Shown one piece after another: positions 34,129-44,182 of a stretch of 64,000 nucleotides of DNA; the stretch's first letter is position 1; every line of letters starts with the position of its first letter. The stretch is from Rosettibacter primus (GTDB lineage Bacteria; Bacteroidota; Ignavibacteria; Ignavibacteriales; Melioribacteraceae). The notes under the pieces were generated by a model. The model was given only the letters and a program-made list of their open reading frames with translations. It was not told the DNA's origin and ran no database searches. A program made the position numbers and the translations under genes. The stretch covers positions 306,884 to 370,883 of the forward strand of contig NZ_JAYKGK010000002.1 of the NCBI RefSeq assembly GCF_036860675.1. Direction: 5' to 3'.

Positions 34129-35619
34129 TCAATTCATTAATAATGAATCTTTAATAGCATTAATAAGTTTTTCTGAATCAATTGGCTTAGGAATAATTTT
34201 ATCCACTCCCAGTTTTGAATATGTTTTAATTATCTCGTCATCAAGTTTAGCAGAAATAACAATAATAGGAATTGATTTATTTGTTTCTCGTTTATAAACA
34301 GCATCAACAAATTGAGTCCCGTTCATCAAAGGCATATCATGGTCTGTTATAATTATTGCAGGCATAATATTTTTTAGCATAGTTATTGCATCGTATCCAT
34401 TAACAGCGGTTTTAATTTCAAAATTTGGGAGATAATGTTCAATAATTCTTTTATAAAGTGATAGTATTGCTTGGTCATCTTCAACAATTAACAAAATATT
34501 TTTTGCTTCTGGAACTGTAATATGAAATTCACTGCCTTCTCCAACTTTGGAGTAGAACCATACTTCGCCGCCGTGTTTATCAATAATCTCTTTGACAAGA
34601 GTTAATCCAAGCCCGCTTCCTTTTTCTCCTTCAGTTCCCGCAGTAATAAATTTTTGGTCTATCTTAAAAAGTTTACTCTGTCCCTCTTCCGGTATTCCTG
34701 TCCCCTGATCTACTACTACTATTTCAATGAATCCCTCTTTAAATCTTTGTGAATATATTTGAACTTCTTTACCTGCAGGAGTAAATCTAACAGCATTACT
34801 TACTAAATTTAATATTGCTTGACTTATCAATCTTTCATCAGCCAACATATACAAATTAGGAGGGATTTCAATTTTTATTTCAATATTTTTTCTTACATAA
34901 ATTGGTGTTAATGATATAATTGAATTTGCAACTGTTGATTTAACATTTAATCTCGTTGGTTCTACTTTTATTCTTCCCGTTTGCAAACGGGACCAATCAA
35001 GCAAACAATTAATTAAATTAAGTTCTGTCTTCGAAGCTTCATAAATGTATCTTAAGTATTCATTTCTTTCTTCTTCTGTCAACTCCTTTTCATTTAATAA
35101 AATTTCAGAAAATCCGAGTAATGTTGTAAAAGGGGCTCTTAAGTCATGTGATACGATAGAAATAAATTTATCCTTAGCAATATTCAGTTCTTTAAGCTTT
35201 TCATTTTGTTCCTCTAATTTCTCTTCCTTTTCCTTTAATGATGTTAAATTAAATATCATGCTGTATTTTTGAGAAATCAAACCCTCATTATTACGAATCA
35301 CTTTCAAAAATTCTTTAAGCCAGATTTTTTTTCCATCTTTAGAATTAAGCCTGTATTCAAGTTCTGTTGAGTTTTTTGATTCATCAGATTCAAGTTCGAG
35401 TAATGCATTTCTAACTTTGCTATAATCATCTTCAGCAATTAACGAGTGAAGTTTTTCGGGATAACTATCTAATTCTTCCGGGGTGTAACCAATTATCTGT
35501 TCTATGTTCTCAGAATAATAATTTTTATGCTCTTCTTCTAAAAATTCAACAATAAAAAAAATATCATTTTGACCGCGTGAAAAGTAAGAAAGTGTATTAG
35601 TATCAATAAAGTTGTTCAT
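34129..35619 (-). CDS. PAS hybrid histidine kinase with C-terminal receiver
   Basis: The 496-residue cytoplasmic protein has a PAS domain (about 15-130), a coiled coil (KEEKLEEQNEKLKELNIAKD), H158 in FISIVSHDLRAPF, an HATPase domain (NLVSNAVRF, GSGLGLTLVK) and a receiver domain from about residue 375 with the acceptor Asp in AIIITDHDMPLMNG. Autophosphorylation and transfer can thus occur within one chain. An operon with the UpxY-type antiterminator is suggested by the 10 bp spacing. The output partner is not evident. Confidence 0.88.
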   Translation of the reverse strand: MNNFIDTNTLSYFSRGQNDIFFIVEFLEEEHKNYYSENIEQIIGYTPEELDSYPEKLHSLIAEDDYSKVRNALLELESDESKNSTELEYRLNSKDGKKIWLKEFLKVIRNNEGLISQKYSMIFNLTSLKEKEEKLEEQNEKLKELNIAKDKFISIVSHDLRAPFTTLLGFSEILLNEKELTEEERNEYLRYIYEASKTELNLINCLLDWSRLQTGRIKVEPTRLNVKSTVANSIISLTPIYVRKNIEIKIEIPPNLYMLADERLISQAILNLVSNAVRFTPAGKEVQIYSQRFKEGFIEIVVVDQGTGIPEEGQSKLFKIDQKFITAGTEGEKGSGLGLTLVKEIIDKHGGEVWFYSKVGEGSEFHITVPEAKNILLIVEDDQAILSLYKRIIEHYLPNFEIKTAVNGYDAITMLKNIMPAIIITDHDMPLMNGTQFVDAVYKRETNKSIPIIVISAKLDDEIIKTYSKLGVDKIIPKPIDSEKLINAIKDSLLMN

Positions 35620-35756
35620 CGTTAAATAGTATGCGTCTGTATATCAAATATAAAAAAAACTATTCAATGTAACACATGTTTGATGGAACATTTTCTTTCT
35701 GCTTTGCAAATACATTTCAGCTTAGATAAAATAATAATTTATTAACAGAACAATTT

Positions 35757-37142
35757 TTAATTATTATCATCGATTGGAGGTTTGGTTGGAATATTTAGTT
35801 CGTCCATTTTTCTATATAAAGAAGATAAACCTATTTCAAGAGCTTTTGCAACTTCTTCTTTATTGTAATCATATTTTTTCATTGTTTTGATAATATGTTC
35901 TCTTTCAAAATTGTGAAGAGCTTCTTTGAGTGAATCAGGATATTCATAAGTTTCTGCATTTCCACGAATATATTCTGCAAGGTCATCAATAGTAATAATG
36001 TCTTTATTGCAAAATATTACTGCTCGCTCAATAATGTTTTCAAGTTCTCTTACTCCACCGCGCCATTCATGAGACATTAAAATTTTCATTGTATCATTAT
36101 CAACGCCAATAATTTTTTTCCCCATTTCTTTCGAATATTTTTCCAGAAAGTGATTAACAAGAAGAGGAATATCTTCCTTTCTTTCGTTCAATGTAGGAAG
36201 ATTTATTTCAACAACATTGAGTCGATAGTATAAGTCTTCTCTAAATTCTCCTGTTTTTGTTTTTTCGTAAAGATTTTGATTTGTGGCTGCAATAATTCTT
36301 ACATCTGTGCTTACTGGTTTAATACCACCAACAGGAATAAATTCTTTATCTTCAATTGCTCTGAGCAGTTTAACCTGAAGATTTAAGGGGAGTTCACCAA
36401 TTTCATCGAGAAATAATGTTCCTCCATCTGCAACTTTGAATAAACCGATTTTATCTTCAGTTGCGCCGGTAAATGCTCCTTTTTTATGTCCAAAAAGTTC
36501 GCTTTCAATTAAATTTTCTGCTATTGCGCCACAATTAACAGGAAGAAAAATTTTATCTTTTCTTTTGCTATTGTAATGAATAGCTTTTGCAACAAGTTCT
36601 TTGCCCGTTCCGCTTTTCCCTGTAATTAATACATTGCTGTTAGTTGGCGCCACCTGAGCAATTATCGAAAAAACTTTTTTCATTGCATCGCTTTTGCCGA
36701 TTAAATTTGTAAAGTCGAAACCAGTCGAAATTCTTTGACGAAGTGTTTTATTTTCAAGAGCAAGTTTTTTGTATTCAAGCAGTCTTTTTACACGAATAAT
36801 TAAGTCATCAAATTCTATTGGTTTTATTAAATAATCATAAGCACCCTGCCGCAATGCTTCGATTGCAGTATTAACTGATGCATAAGCAGTCATTATAATA
36901 AAAAATGTCTCTGGAGAAATTCTCGAAGCTTTTTCAATAAGCTGCATGCCATCAAGTTTAGGCATTTTTATATCCGTTATAACTATATCAAAATTTTCGT
37001 CTCCTTTTGCTGTTTGAATTTTTTGCAGTGCTTCTTCACCATCTCCAACAACTTCAATTTTATAACCTTCCTCTTCAAGCACCATTTTCAAAGAATCTCG
37101 TATTGGTTTTTCATCATCTGCAATTAAAATTTTTGCTGACAT
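35757..37142 (-). CDS. NtrC-family sigma-54 response regulator
   Basis: The 461-residue protein has a receiver domain with D57 (IVITDIKMPKLDG), a sigma-54 AAA+ domain (Walker A GKSGTGKELVA, the RNA-polymerase-contacting GAFTGA loop, Walker B GTLFLDEIGELP) and a Fis-type helix-turn-helix at the end (NKEEVAKALEIGLSSLYRKM). It therefore activates sigma-54 promoters. It follows the gene for a soluble kinase by 10 bp with GAGG, a clear two-component pair. Target promoters are unknown. No convincing TGGCAC-N5-TTGC promoter was found in this window. Confidence 0.94.
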   Translation of the reverse strand: MSAKILIADDEKPIRDSLKMVLEEEGYKIEVVGDGEEALQKIQTAKGDENFDIVITDIKMPKLDGMQLIEKASRISPETFFIIMTAYASVNTAIEALRQGAYDYLIKPIEFDDLIIRVKRLLEYKKLALENKTLRQRISTGFDFTNLIGKSDAMKKVFSIIAQVAPTNSNVLITGKSGTGKELVAKAIHYNSKRKDKIFLPVNCGAIAENLIESELFGHKKGAFTGATEDKIGLFKVADGGTLFLDEIGELPLNLQVKLLRAIEDKEFIPVGGIKPVSTDVRIIAATNQNLYEKTKTGEFREDLYYRLNVVEINLPTLNERKEDIPLLVNHFLEKYSKEMGKKIIGVDNDTMKILMSHEWRGGVRELENIIERAVIFCNKDIITIDDLAEYIRGNAETYEYPDSLKEALHNFEREHIIKTMKKYDYNKEEVAKALEIGLSSLYRKMDELNIPTKPPIDDNN

Positions 37143-37152
37143 ATTTTTTTCC

Positions 37153-38652
37153 TCAAGTATTTTGTTTAATTGGAATTTTAACTGTAAATGTACTTCCTTC
37201 GTTCAATTTACTCTTAACCAAAATTTCTCCATTATATTGCTTTATAATTCCATAACTTACAGATAAACCAAGACCTGTTCCTTTTCCAACTTCTTTTGTT
37301 GTGAAGAATGGGTCAAAAATTTTTTCGATCGTTTTTTCATCCATACCGCAACCATTATCAGTAATATGCACATAAATATTCTCTTCGTCAGAATCTGATT
37401 TTACTGTAATAATCCCGTTTCCTTCTATAGCATCAAGTGCATTAATAAGAATGTTTACAAAGACCTGAAGCAATTGATCTGCCGCAACGTTAATTTCAGG
37501 CAAGCTTTTTTTCAAATCTGTATCGAACTTTACATTGCGAACTCGCTTGTCGTACTTAACAATACCAAGTGCTGTTTTTACAATATCCGTAATATCGTGC
37601 ATTGCACGTTCATAACTTGGCGGTCTTGAAAAATCAACAAGCTCTCTCACAATTCTTGAAATTCTATCAATGTTTTCTTTGATGTGAGATAATTGTTCGC
37701 TTATAAAGGGGTCTTGACTTTTTCTTTGAAGTATTTGAACCAGAGAAGAAATTGATGCAAGTGGATTTCCAATTTCATGTGCAACACCTGCAGCAAGTTG
37801 GCCAATAACAGCTAATTTTTCTGATTGGTCAATTTGTGCCTGAAGTTTTTTGAACTCAGTAAAATCTTTAATAATAATTGAACGTCCCGAATAATCCCCT
37901 TTGCTGCCGGGCAGTTTTGAAACGCTCAGTTTAACACTTATAATTCTTCCATCTTTTGTTTTTCTTTCTGTCTCTAAAATTTTTGTAGCCCCTTTTTTAA
38001 CCTCTTCCTGAATCTGTCTTAATTCTTCTTGATATTTTTCTCCTTCCGGTAAAAGAAATGAAGATGGTTTACCAATAATTTCCTGTTCTGTATATCCAAA
38101 AATTCTCTCAGCTCCTTTATTCCAAGCAATAAATTTTTCATTTTCATCTACCATCATAATTGCAGAATCTGAAGTATGGAGAATATTTTTTAGATATTGT
38201 TGATTAAGTTCGAGTTTGAATGCCAGGCGGTCCCTTTCATATTTTAATTCATTCATCTTAGCTTCTTGATGTAACATTGCATACCGCACAAGTACCTGTT
38301 CAATTATTTCATCAATAAAGCCAAGTAAAATAACAGGGTCAATAGGACTTGCAATTTCTTTCTCAATAACATTCAATACAGCATATCTCCCCTGACTGAA
38401 CATCTGGCTTACTTCAAGCAAATTTAAATTGGACCTTGAGAACAAAGTATAAATGTCAATTAGATACTGGTCGGCTATTTTATAATCACCCTGTTCTAAT
38501 ACTTCAATAAAGGTAGTAATACTGCTTTCTACAAAAGTATTTATTTGTGCATTTAACAGCTTTTCTTTAAAAAGTTGAATTAGCTTACTGCTCCAATTTT
38601 CTGATACCTGGTAAAAATGTTTTCTTAGAAATTCTATTAATAATTTTTTCAT
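37153..38652 (-). CDS. Cytosolic PAS histidine kinase paired with the sigma-54 regulator
   Basis: The 499-residue kinase begins with a helical domain (about 1-125, LIEFLRKHFYQVSENWSSKL) resembling the RsbRD N-terminal globin-like fold. It continues with a PAS domain (about 150-270) and an H-box with H292 (AAGVAHEIGNPLASI), typical of the NtrB-like class. The HATPase has NILINALDAI and GTGLGLSVSYG. There is no membrane segment. The next gene encodes its probable partner regulator. The globin-like domain may sense a gas or stress signal, but no haem-binding histidine could be assigned. Confidence 0.9.
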   Translation of the reverse strand: MKKLLIEFLRKHFYQVSENWSSKLIQLFKEKLLNAQINTFVESSITTFIEVLEQGDYKIADQYLIDIYTLFSRSNLNLLEVSQMFSQGRYAVLNVIEKEIASPIDPVILLGFIDEIIEQVLVRYAMLHQEAKMNELKYERDRLAFKLELNQQYLKNILHTSDSAIMMVDENEKFIAWNKGAERIFGYTEQEIIGKPSSFLLPEGEKYQEELRQIQEEVKKGATKILETERKTKDGRIISVKLSVSKLPGSKGDYSGRSIIIKDFTEFKKLQAQIDQSEKLAVIGQLAAGVAHEIGNPLASISSLVQILQRKSQDPFISEQLSHIKENIDRISRIVRELVDFSRPPSYERAMHDITDIVKTALGIVKYDKRVRNVKFDTDLKKSLPEINVAADQLLQVFVNILINALDAIEGNGIITVKSDSDEENIYVHITDNGCGMDEKTIEKIFDPFFTTKEVGKGTGLGLSVSYGIIKQYNGEILVKSKLNEGSTFTVKIPIKQNT

Positions 38653-38851
38653 TCATTAAATGATTGGTTAATGGCAGAATAAACAATAAATTTCAGAAGT
38701 ATTTTATATAATAAAGTAATTATTTGCAGACAAAATTAAAGAAACCATTTCTCAATTGAAAGGTTGAAATTTTCCAAACAAACTTTTACTGATGGAACTG
38801 AAATATCAATTTAAGTATATAAGAAGCAGTTTTTTAAAGAAAGAGGAATTT

Positions 38852-40438
38852 ATGAAACCATCAATCATATTTTTATTAATTCTCGGTTTTTTTAATCATG
38901 TTTACGCTTCAGATGAACAGTTCATAAAAGCAAATATAACTGGTATAAAAGTTTTTTTAAGAGGTGCAGAAATTACTCATTCAGCAAAAGTAAAACTCGA
39001 GAAAGGGAAATCAGATTTAATTTTTACTGATGTTGCGCAGAATATTGACCCAAACAGCATTAATATTTCGGCAAAGGGAGATATTATAATTCTTACTGTT
39101 AACCAGAAAGTGGATTATCTAAAATTACCTGAGAAAAGCAAACAAATTAAAATGCTCGAAGACTCTCTGGAGATATTAAATAAAAATCTTTCTTCAAAAC
39201 AAAATGAAATAGAAGTTCTTAAAGCAGAAATTGATTTACTAAACGCTAACAAAGAAATTGGCAGCAAAGAAAAAGGTGTTACAGTTGCAGAACTACAAAA
39301 ATTTGGTGAATACTTCAGAAAAAGATTAACAGAAATAAAAAACAGAATAACTGAAATATCACTCGAAATAAAAAACATTCAAAAAAATATTGACCGAATT
39401 ACTAAACAACTTAATGAACTAAACAATAACATCAACAAACCTGTAAATGAATTAGTAGTATCTGTTTCTGCAAAATCAAAATGTGAAGCAGAATTTATCA
39501 TTTCATATTTAATCAACGATGCATTATGGCAACCTGTTTATGATATTCGTGTAAACAAGCTTGATTCTCCAGCAATTTTGAATTATAAAGCAAGCATTAA
39601 ACAAAACAGTGGTTTAGACTGGGAAAATATTGACATAGTATTATCTACAAGAAATACAATTCAGAACAATAATAAACCTGAACTTTATCCCTGGTTTGTA
39701 GATTTTGAAAGACCCATGTTAAGAAAAGATATTGGATTATCACAAAAAGTTTTTTCACCAATGTCTGCAGTAGTTGAAAGTGCCGCTGAATCAGAATCAC
39801 TAGCAGATTATTTTGAAGTCACTCAATCACAGCTTTCTTCTGAATTTGTTCCTTCAATTAAATATTCCATCCCTTCCGACAATAAATCTCATATAATTGA
39901 ATTACAAAACTTTTCCATTCCTGCAACATATGAATACTATGCTGTTCCAAAATTAGATAATAATGCCTTTCTTGTTGCTTACTTAAGCAACTGGAACGAA
40001 TTTAATTTTTTGCCAGGTGAAATGAACATCTTCTTTGAAAATTCTTTCGTAGGGAAAACATTTATTAATCCATTTACATCAAAAGATACATTAACAATTT
40101 CACTTGGGAGAGACCAGAACATATCTTGTTCAAAGCAAACAATCAAAGATTTTACAGAAAGTAAATTTCTTAGCAGTGACATTGAAAGAACATTTGCTTA
40201 CGAAATAAAAATTAAGAATAACAAAACAATTCCAGTAAAAATAATTGTTGAAGATCAAATTCCGATTTCAAAGAATGAACAAATAAAAGTAAAATTAATT
40301 GATTCCGACAAAGGTTCATATTTCGAAAACGAAGGAAAGATAAGATGGATTATTGAATTAAAAGCTTCTGAAGCTGCAAATAGAAAATTTATTTACTCAG
40401 TTCGTTATCCAAAAGACAGGATAATTCCTAATTTGTAA
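38852..40438 (+). CDS. MuiA-family exported protein (DUF4139/DUF4140)
   Basis: From the ATG at 38852 the product is 528 residues; AGAGGA precedes it, and the in-frame ATG at 38792 would put 20 polar residues ahead of the signal peptide. After the signal peptide (SIIFLLILGFFNHVYA) comes the DUF4140 β-domain (ITGIKVFLRGAEITHSAKV), a long coiled coil (about 95-195) and the DUF4139 domain (ISYLINDALWQPVYDIRVNK, DWENIDIVLST). The family is called mucoidy inhibitor A-like but its biochemistry is unknown. The end overlaps the convergent hydroxylase gene by 11 bp. Confidence 0.87.
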   Translation: MKPSIIFLLILGFFNHVYASDEQFIKANITGIKVFLRGAEITHSAKVKLEKGKSDLIFTDVAQNIDPNSINISAKGDIIILTVNQKVDYLKLPEKSKQIKMLEDSLEILNKNLSSKQNEIEVLKAEIDLLNANKEIGSKEKGVTVAELQKFGEYFRKRLTEIKNRITEISLEIKNIQKNIDRITKQLNELNNNINKPVNELVVSVSAKSKCEAEFIISYLINDALWQPVYDIRVNKLDSPAILNYKASIKQNSGLDWENIDIVLSTRNTIQNNNKPELYPWFVDFERPMLRKDIGLSQKVFSPMSAVVESAAESESLADYFEVTQSQLSSEFVPSIKYSIPSDNKSHIIELQNFSIPATYEYYAVPKLDNNAFLVAYLSNWNEFNFLPGEMNIFFENSFVGKTFINPFTSKDTLTISLGRDQNISCSKQTIKDFTESKFLSSDIERTFAYEIKIKNNKTIPVKIIVEDQIPISKNEQIKVKLIDSDKGSYFENEGKIRWIIELKASEAANRKFIYSVRYPKDRIIPNL

Positions 40439-41255
40439 TCTCAGATTTTTCTATTGAAATAATTTTTGAAAAAATATTTTTGTTACTTTTTTGAAATGGT
40501 CTGAATGCATAGATAAATTGTTTGAAATAATTTTCCGGGAAATATGTTTTCAGGCCATACTCCTTTGCTTTTTCATCTGGTAGATATGCTGTATTAAAAA
40601 TCCAATCCCATATAGCAAGTTTTGTGGCAAAATTTTTATTTCGGCCTTTCCCAGTAGTGTGATGCCATCTATGCATTTCTGGACCATTAATAAACATCTG
40701 CAGTTTTCCTGTTTTCACATTGATATTTGAATGGATATACATCCCCCACACCGCACTGATTACTCCTTTATATGCAGCAACTTCCGGTGGTGAGCCAAGA
40801 AGAACAATTGGAAGAAATTCTACAGTTTGATTAATTAATATTTCGAAGGCATGTGACCTTGAACCTGAAAGCCAGTCAACTTTTTTAGGAGAATGATGAG
40901 CTTCGTGCAAACGCCACAAAAATTTATTTTTATGTTGCCATCTATGCATCCAATAAATATAAAAATCATGAGTTACCAAATAAAAAATTAACTGAAGCCA
41001 GATTGGAACATTTGCAAATAATCTTAAACGAGATAAACCGGTAATACTATCAATCGAATTTATAATAAATGTAAATATGAAAATTCCAAGTATATAACTT
41101 TGAGCAATAGTATATAAAGCAAGGTCATCAAAAAAACCTTCTCTTAAAATTTTCTGTCCTTTATTGTAAGGGAAAATTCTTTCAAGGATTATAAACAACA
41201 GAGCAGCAGAGATAATAATTAAATAAGAAATTATTTCATAATTTTCTAAATGCAT
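40428..41255 (-). CDS. Fatty acid hydroxylase/sterol desaturase-family membrane protein
   Basis: The 275-residue protein has several membrane helices and the di-iron histidine clusters of the family: HDFYIYWMHRWQH, HEAHHSP and HRWHH. Such enzymes hydroxylate or desaturate lipids using oxygen. The presence of all histidine boxes suggests activity. The substrate (fatty acid, hopanoid, sterol or carotenoid) cannot be told. It stands alone between convergent MuiA-like and the sugar cluster. Confidence 0.88.
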   Translation of the reverse strand: MHLENYEIISYLIIISAALLFIILERIFPYNKGQKILREGFFDDLALYTIAQSYILGIFIFTFIINSIDSITGLSRLRLFANVPIWLQLIFYLVTHDFYIYWMHRWQHKNKFLWRLHEAHHSPKKVDWLSGSRSHAFEILINQTVEFLPIVLLGSPPEVAAYKGVISAVWGMYIHSNINVKTGKLQMFINGPEMHRWHHTTGKGRNKNFATKLAIWDWIFNTAYLPDEKAKEYGLKTYFPENYFKQFIYAFRPFQKSNKNIFSKIISIEKSEITN

Positions 41256-41328
41256 ATTTGATAAGTGTTCTTAATTTTTCTTTAAGAACAAACTAATTAC
41301 TGAATAAGTTTATAATAATCATATAGAA

Positions 41329-43278
41329 TTATTGAATAACAGCAACACAGCCACCGCCAGGGGCTAATTGGATTTCAAGTTTATCATTTTTTGTTATGGT
41401 TCTTTTAATGATTTTATAATCGTTGGCATTTCTATCAGCATTAATTCCATCCTGATAAATTGTAATTTGATATTCTTTGTTTTCATCAAGAAATGAAAAA
41501 TCAACTTCAAGTTTTCTTGGGTTCCAATCAGTCATTGCTCCAATAAACCATTTGTTCTCATTTTTTCTTGCGATTAAAATATATTCCCCAACTTTAGCAT
41601 TAAGAACTTTTGTATAATCCCATACAGTTGGAACTATTGACAAAAATTCCATGCATTCTTTTTCTTTCAGATAGTTTGTTGGAGAATCGGCAAGCATTTG
41701 TAATGGACTTTCGTAAATAACATACATTGCAAGTTGATGACATCTTGTGCCCTGACTCATAGGCTCATTAAAAATTATTCTAAAATTTTCTTTTGTTCCG
41801 TTACGCATTGCTCCAGGTGTAAAATCCATTGGACCTGCAAGCATTCTTATAAAAGGAATTGTAACAGTATGTCTTGGAGTTACATTTTCACTCCACTTAT
41901 TATGCTCTAAACCAATCACCCCTTCAGTTGTTATTACATTTGGAAAAGTTCTATACAATCCTGTGGGTTTATAAGCACCATGAAAATCAACAAGGAATTT
42001 TCTCTTTGCAGCTTCTTTAGCAACTTTATAATAATAATTTACCATCCATGCATCATCTCTTTGCATAAAATCTACTTTGATTCCTTTAATGCCCCAATTT
42101 TCAAATTGATTCATAGCTTTTTCAAACTGGTCATCTAAGGTTTTCCAAATTGTCCACAAAATAATTCCAACATTTTTTTGTTTGCCATATTCAACAATTT
42201 CTTTTATATCAATGTCAGGATTTAATTCAAATAAATTCCCCGTTTTATACCAACCTTCATCAAGTATTACATATTCAATTCCATATTTTGATGCAAAGTC
42301 AATATAATATTTATAAGTTTCAGTATTAATGCCAGCTCGAAAATCTACACCATAAATATTATTTGCATTCCACCAATCCCATGCTACTTTACCTGGTTTA
42401 ATCCATGAAAAATCAATATCACTTTGATGTGGTTTTGCAAGCTTATAGATAATTGTACTTTCTATAAGTTGTCCATCATTATCTGTAATTACAAAAACAC
42501 GCCAAGGGAAAGTTCTTCTTCCTTTTGTTTTAACTAAGAAATTTTCTCGTTCAATAACATATATATCTCTATCATTTTTTGCTTCTTCTTTTGATGGATA
42601 ATTCGGGAAAAGTCCAACAAGTTTATATTTTGATTCATCATTTCCCTGCAAATACATTCCGGGATAATCTTCGAGGTCAGCTTCTGTAATTGCACATTTG
42701 ATGTTTTTATCTATTTCAATCAGTGCTGGTAAAGAGCAAAATCTTTTTGAATTAACATCACTCAGATTAATATACTGATATAATCTTTCTGAATGCGACA
42801 TGAAACTTTCTTCTTCAGGAAAATAAATTTTATAATTTTCTGGAAAATTTACTTCAAATAATTCTGAGTAAACAATTATTTCATCTTTAAAATCTGTTTT
42901 AAATCTATAAGCAACTCCATCATCATAAACTCTAAATATAAGTGAATAATTATTTTTGAAATTAAGAGTTAATTCATTGTAATTATCTTTGATAGTATCG
43001 TACTTTTGTTTAACTATTGGTTTTAAAATATCATTTATAGTTTTTGTTTTAGAATCAATTATAATTGGTTTTTGTCCCAGTATCAGATTGTCAGACAATT
43101 TCAGTGATAATCGAGATGGAGTGATAATTTGTTTGTTATTTTTTGAAATAGAATAAGTAATTTCATCAGTAATATTAATTGTTACCTGCAAACTTTTATT
43201 AGGTGACTGAACAACATACTCTTTTGCTAAAAATCGACATGAAGAAATCAATAATATAATCAAAATGAACTTTTTCAT
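41329..43278 (-). CDS. Exported glycoside hydrolase family 97 enzyme
   Basis: The 649-residue protein has a signal peptide, an N-terminal β-sandwich (about 25-270, VVQSPNKSLQVTINI), a (β/α)8 catalytic barrel (about 285-560, with GIEYVILDEGWY, GIKVDFMQRDD and NVITTEGVIGLEHNKW) and a C-terminal β-sandwich. GH97 contains inverting α-glucosidases such as SusB and retaining α-galactosidases. An Asp in KVDFM at the retaining-nucleophile position would favour the second, but I am not certain of the alignment. The ribosome site GGAGGT is inside the end of the neuB-like gene, whose stop is 1 bp away, so the two are translationally coupled. Confidence 0.87.
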   Translation of the reverse strand: MKKFILIILLISSCRFLAKEYVVQSPNKSLQVTINITDEITYSISKNNKQIITPSRLSLKLSDNLILGQKPIIIDSKTKTINDILKPIVKQKYDTIKDNYNELTLNFKNNYSLIFRVYDDGVAYRFKTDFKDEIIVYSELFEVNFPENYKIYFPEEESFMSHSERLYQYINLSDVNSKRFCSLPALIEIDKNIKCAITEADLEDYPGMYLQGNDESKYKLVGLFPNYPSKEEAKNDRDIYVIERENFLVKTKGRRTFPWRVFVITDNDGQLIESTIIYKLAKPHQSDIDFSWIKPGKVAWDWWNANNIYGVDFRAGINTETYKYYIDFASKYGIEYVILDEGWYKTGNLFELNPDIDIKEIVEYGKQKNVGIILWTIWKTLDDQFEKAMNQFENWGIKGIKVDFMQRDDAWMVNYYYKVAKEAAKRKFLVDFHGAYKPTGLYRTFPNVITTEGVIGLEHNKWSENVTPRHTVTIPFIRMLAGPMDFTPGAMRNGTKENFRIIFNEPMSQGTRCHQLAMYVIYESPLQMLADSPTNYLKEKECMEFLSIVPTVWDYTKVLNAKVGEYILIARKNENKWFIGAMTDWNPRKLEVDFSFLDENKEYQITIYQDGINADRNANDYKIIKRTITKNDKLEIQLAPGGGCVAVIQ

Positions 43279-43279
43279 T

Positions 43280-44182
43280 TTAACCTCCAGAGTTTACAAT
43301 TTCTTTATAAAATCTTCTTAGTTTTTTCATACTACTTAACTCACTGTCATATACTTTTTTAATTCCATCTCCAAGAGCTTTTTCAATATCACGAATATCT
43401 TTAACCAATCTAAACATTCCACCAATTTCAACCGAGGCTGCTTGATCTGTTCCCCACATAGCGCGGTCTAATGTTATATGTCTTTCTACAAATGTAGCTC
43501 CAAGGGCAACTGCCGCAAGTGTAGGAGCCAAACCTGTTTCGTGACCAGAATAACCAATTGGAACTCCGGGAAATTTTTCTTTATAAGTCTGGATAACTTT
43601 TAAATTAAGTTCGTCTACACTGCAAGGATACGTTGATGTTGATTGTGCAATTAGAAGATTGTCAGTGCCAAGTAATTCTACAGCTTCTTCTACCTGTTCA
43701 AGTGTTGACATACCTGTAGAAAGCATAACAGGCCTATTTGTTGATTTTATTTTTCTTAAAAGATTTTCATCTGTTAAAGATGCAGATGCAATTTTGTACA
43801 TAACTGGATTAAACTTTTCAAGAAAATCAACTGCTTCTACATCCCATGCAGAAGCAAACCAATCAATTCCTCTTTGTTTGCAATAAGAATCTATTTCTTT
43901 ATACTCATCATATCCAAATTCAACTTTACGGCGGTATTCAATGTATGTAATTCTTCCCCATGGTGTATCTCTTTCAATATCCCATTGGTCTTTTGGAACA
44001 CAAAGCTCTGGTGTTCTTTTTTGAAATTTAACTGCATTGCAACCTGCAAAGATTGCTCCATCAATTAATCTCTTGGCAAGTTCCACTGAACCATTATGAT
44101 TAATTCCTATTTCTGCGATAATGTAAACTGGTTCTCCTTCGCCAATATAATGTCTTCCAACTTTTATTTTATTTGGTTTCAT
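43280..44182 (-). CDS. neuB: NeuB-type nonulosonate synthase lacking the SAF domain
   Basis: NeuB enzymes condense phosphoenolpyruvate with a hexosamine-derived aldose to make sialic, legionaminic or pseudaminic acid. The 300-residue chain carries the barrel motifs IIAEIGINHNGSVELAKRLI, NAVKFQKRTPELC, FASAWDVEAVDFLEKF and YKIASASLTDENLL, and VMLSTGMSTLEQVEEAVELL. Typical members are about 340-350 residues with a C-terminal SAF (antifreeze-like) domain. This one ends at about the domain junction, so that domain is absent. It overlaps the upstream KdsC-like gene by 1 bp and is tightly linked to GH97. The substrate is not determinable. Confidence 0.87.
   Translation of the reverse strand: MKPNKIKVGRHYIGEGEPVYIIAEIGINHNGSVELAKRLIDGAIFAGCNAVKFQKRTPELCVPKDQWDIERDTPWGRITYIEYRRKVEFGYDEYKEIDSYCKQRGIDWFASAWDVEAVDFLEKFNPVMYKIASASLTDENLLRKIKSTNRPVMLSTGMSTLEQVEEAVELLGTDNLLIAQSTSTYPCSVDELNLKVIQTYKEKFPGVPIGYSGHETGLAPTLAAVALGATFVERHITLDRAMWGTDQAASVEIGGMFRLVKDIRDIEKALGDGIKKVYDSELSSMKKLRRFYKEIVNSGG

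Noticed and set aside
41267..41289. GTTCTTAA...TTAAGAAC hairpin after the GH97 gene
   Set aside because: The stem is AT-rich and no T-run follows on either strand, so a terminator call is not supported.
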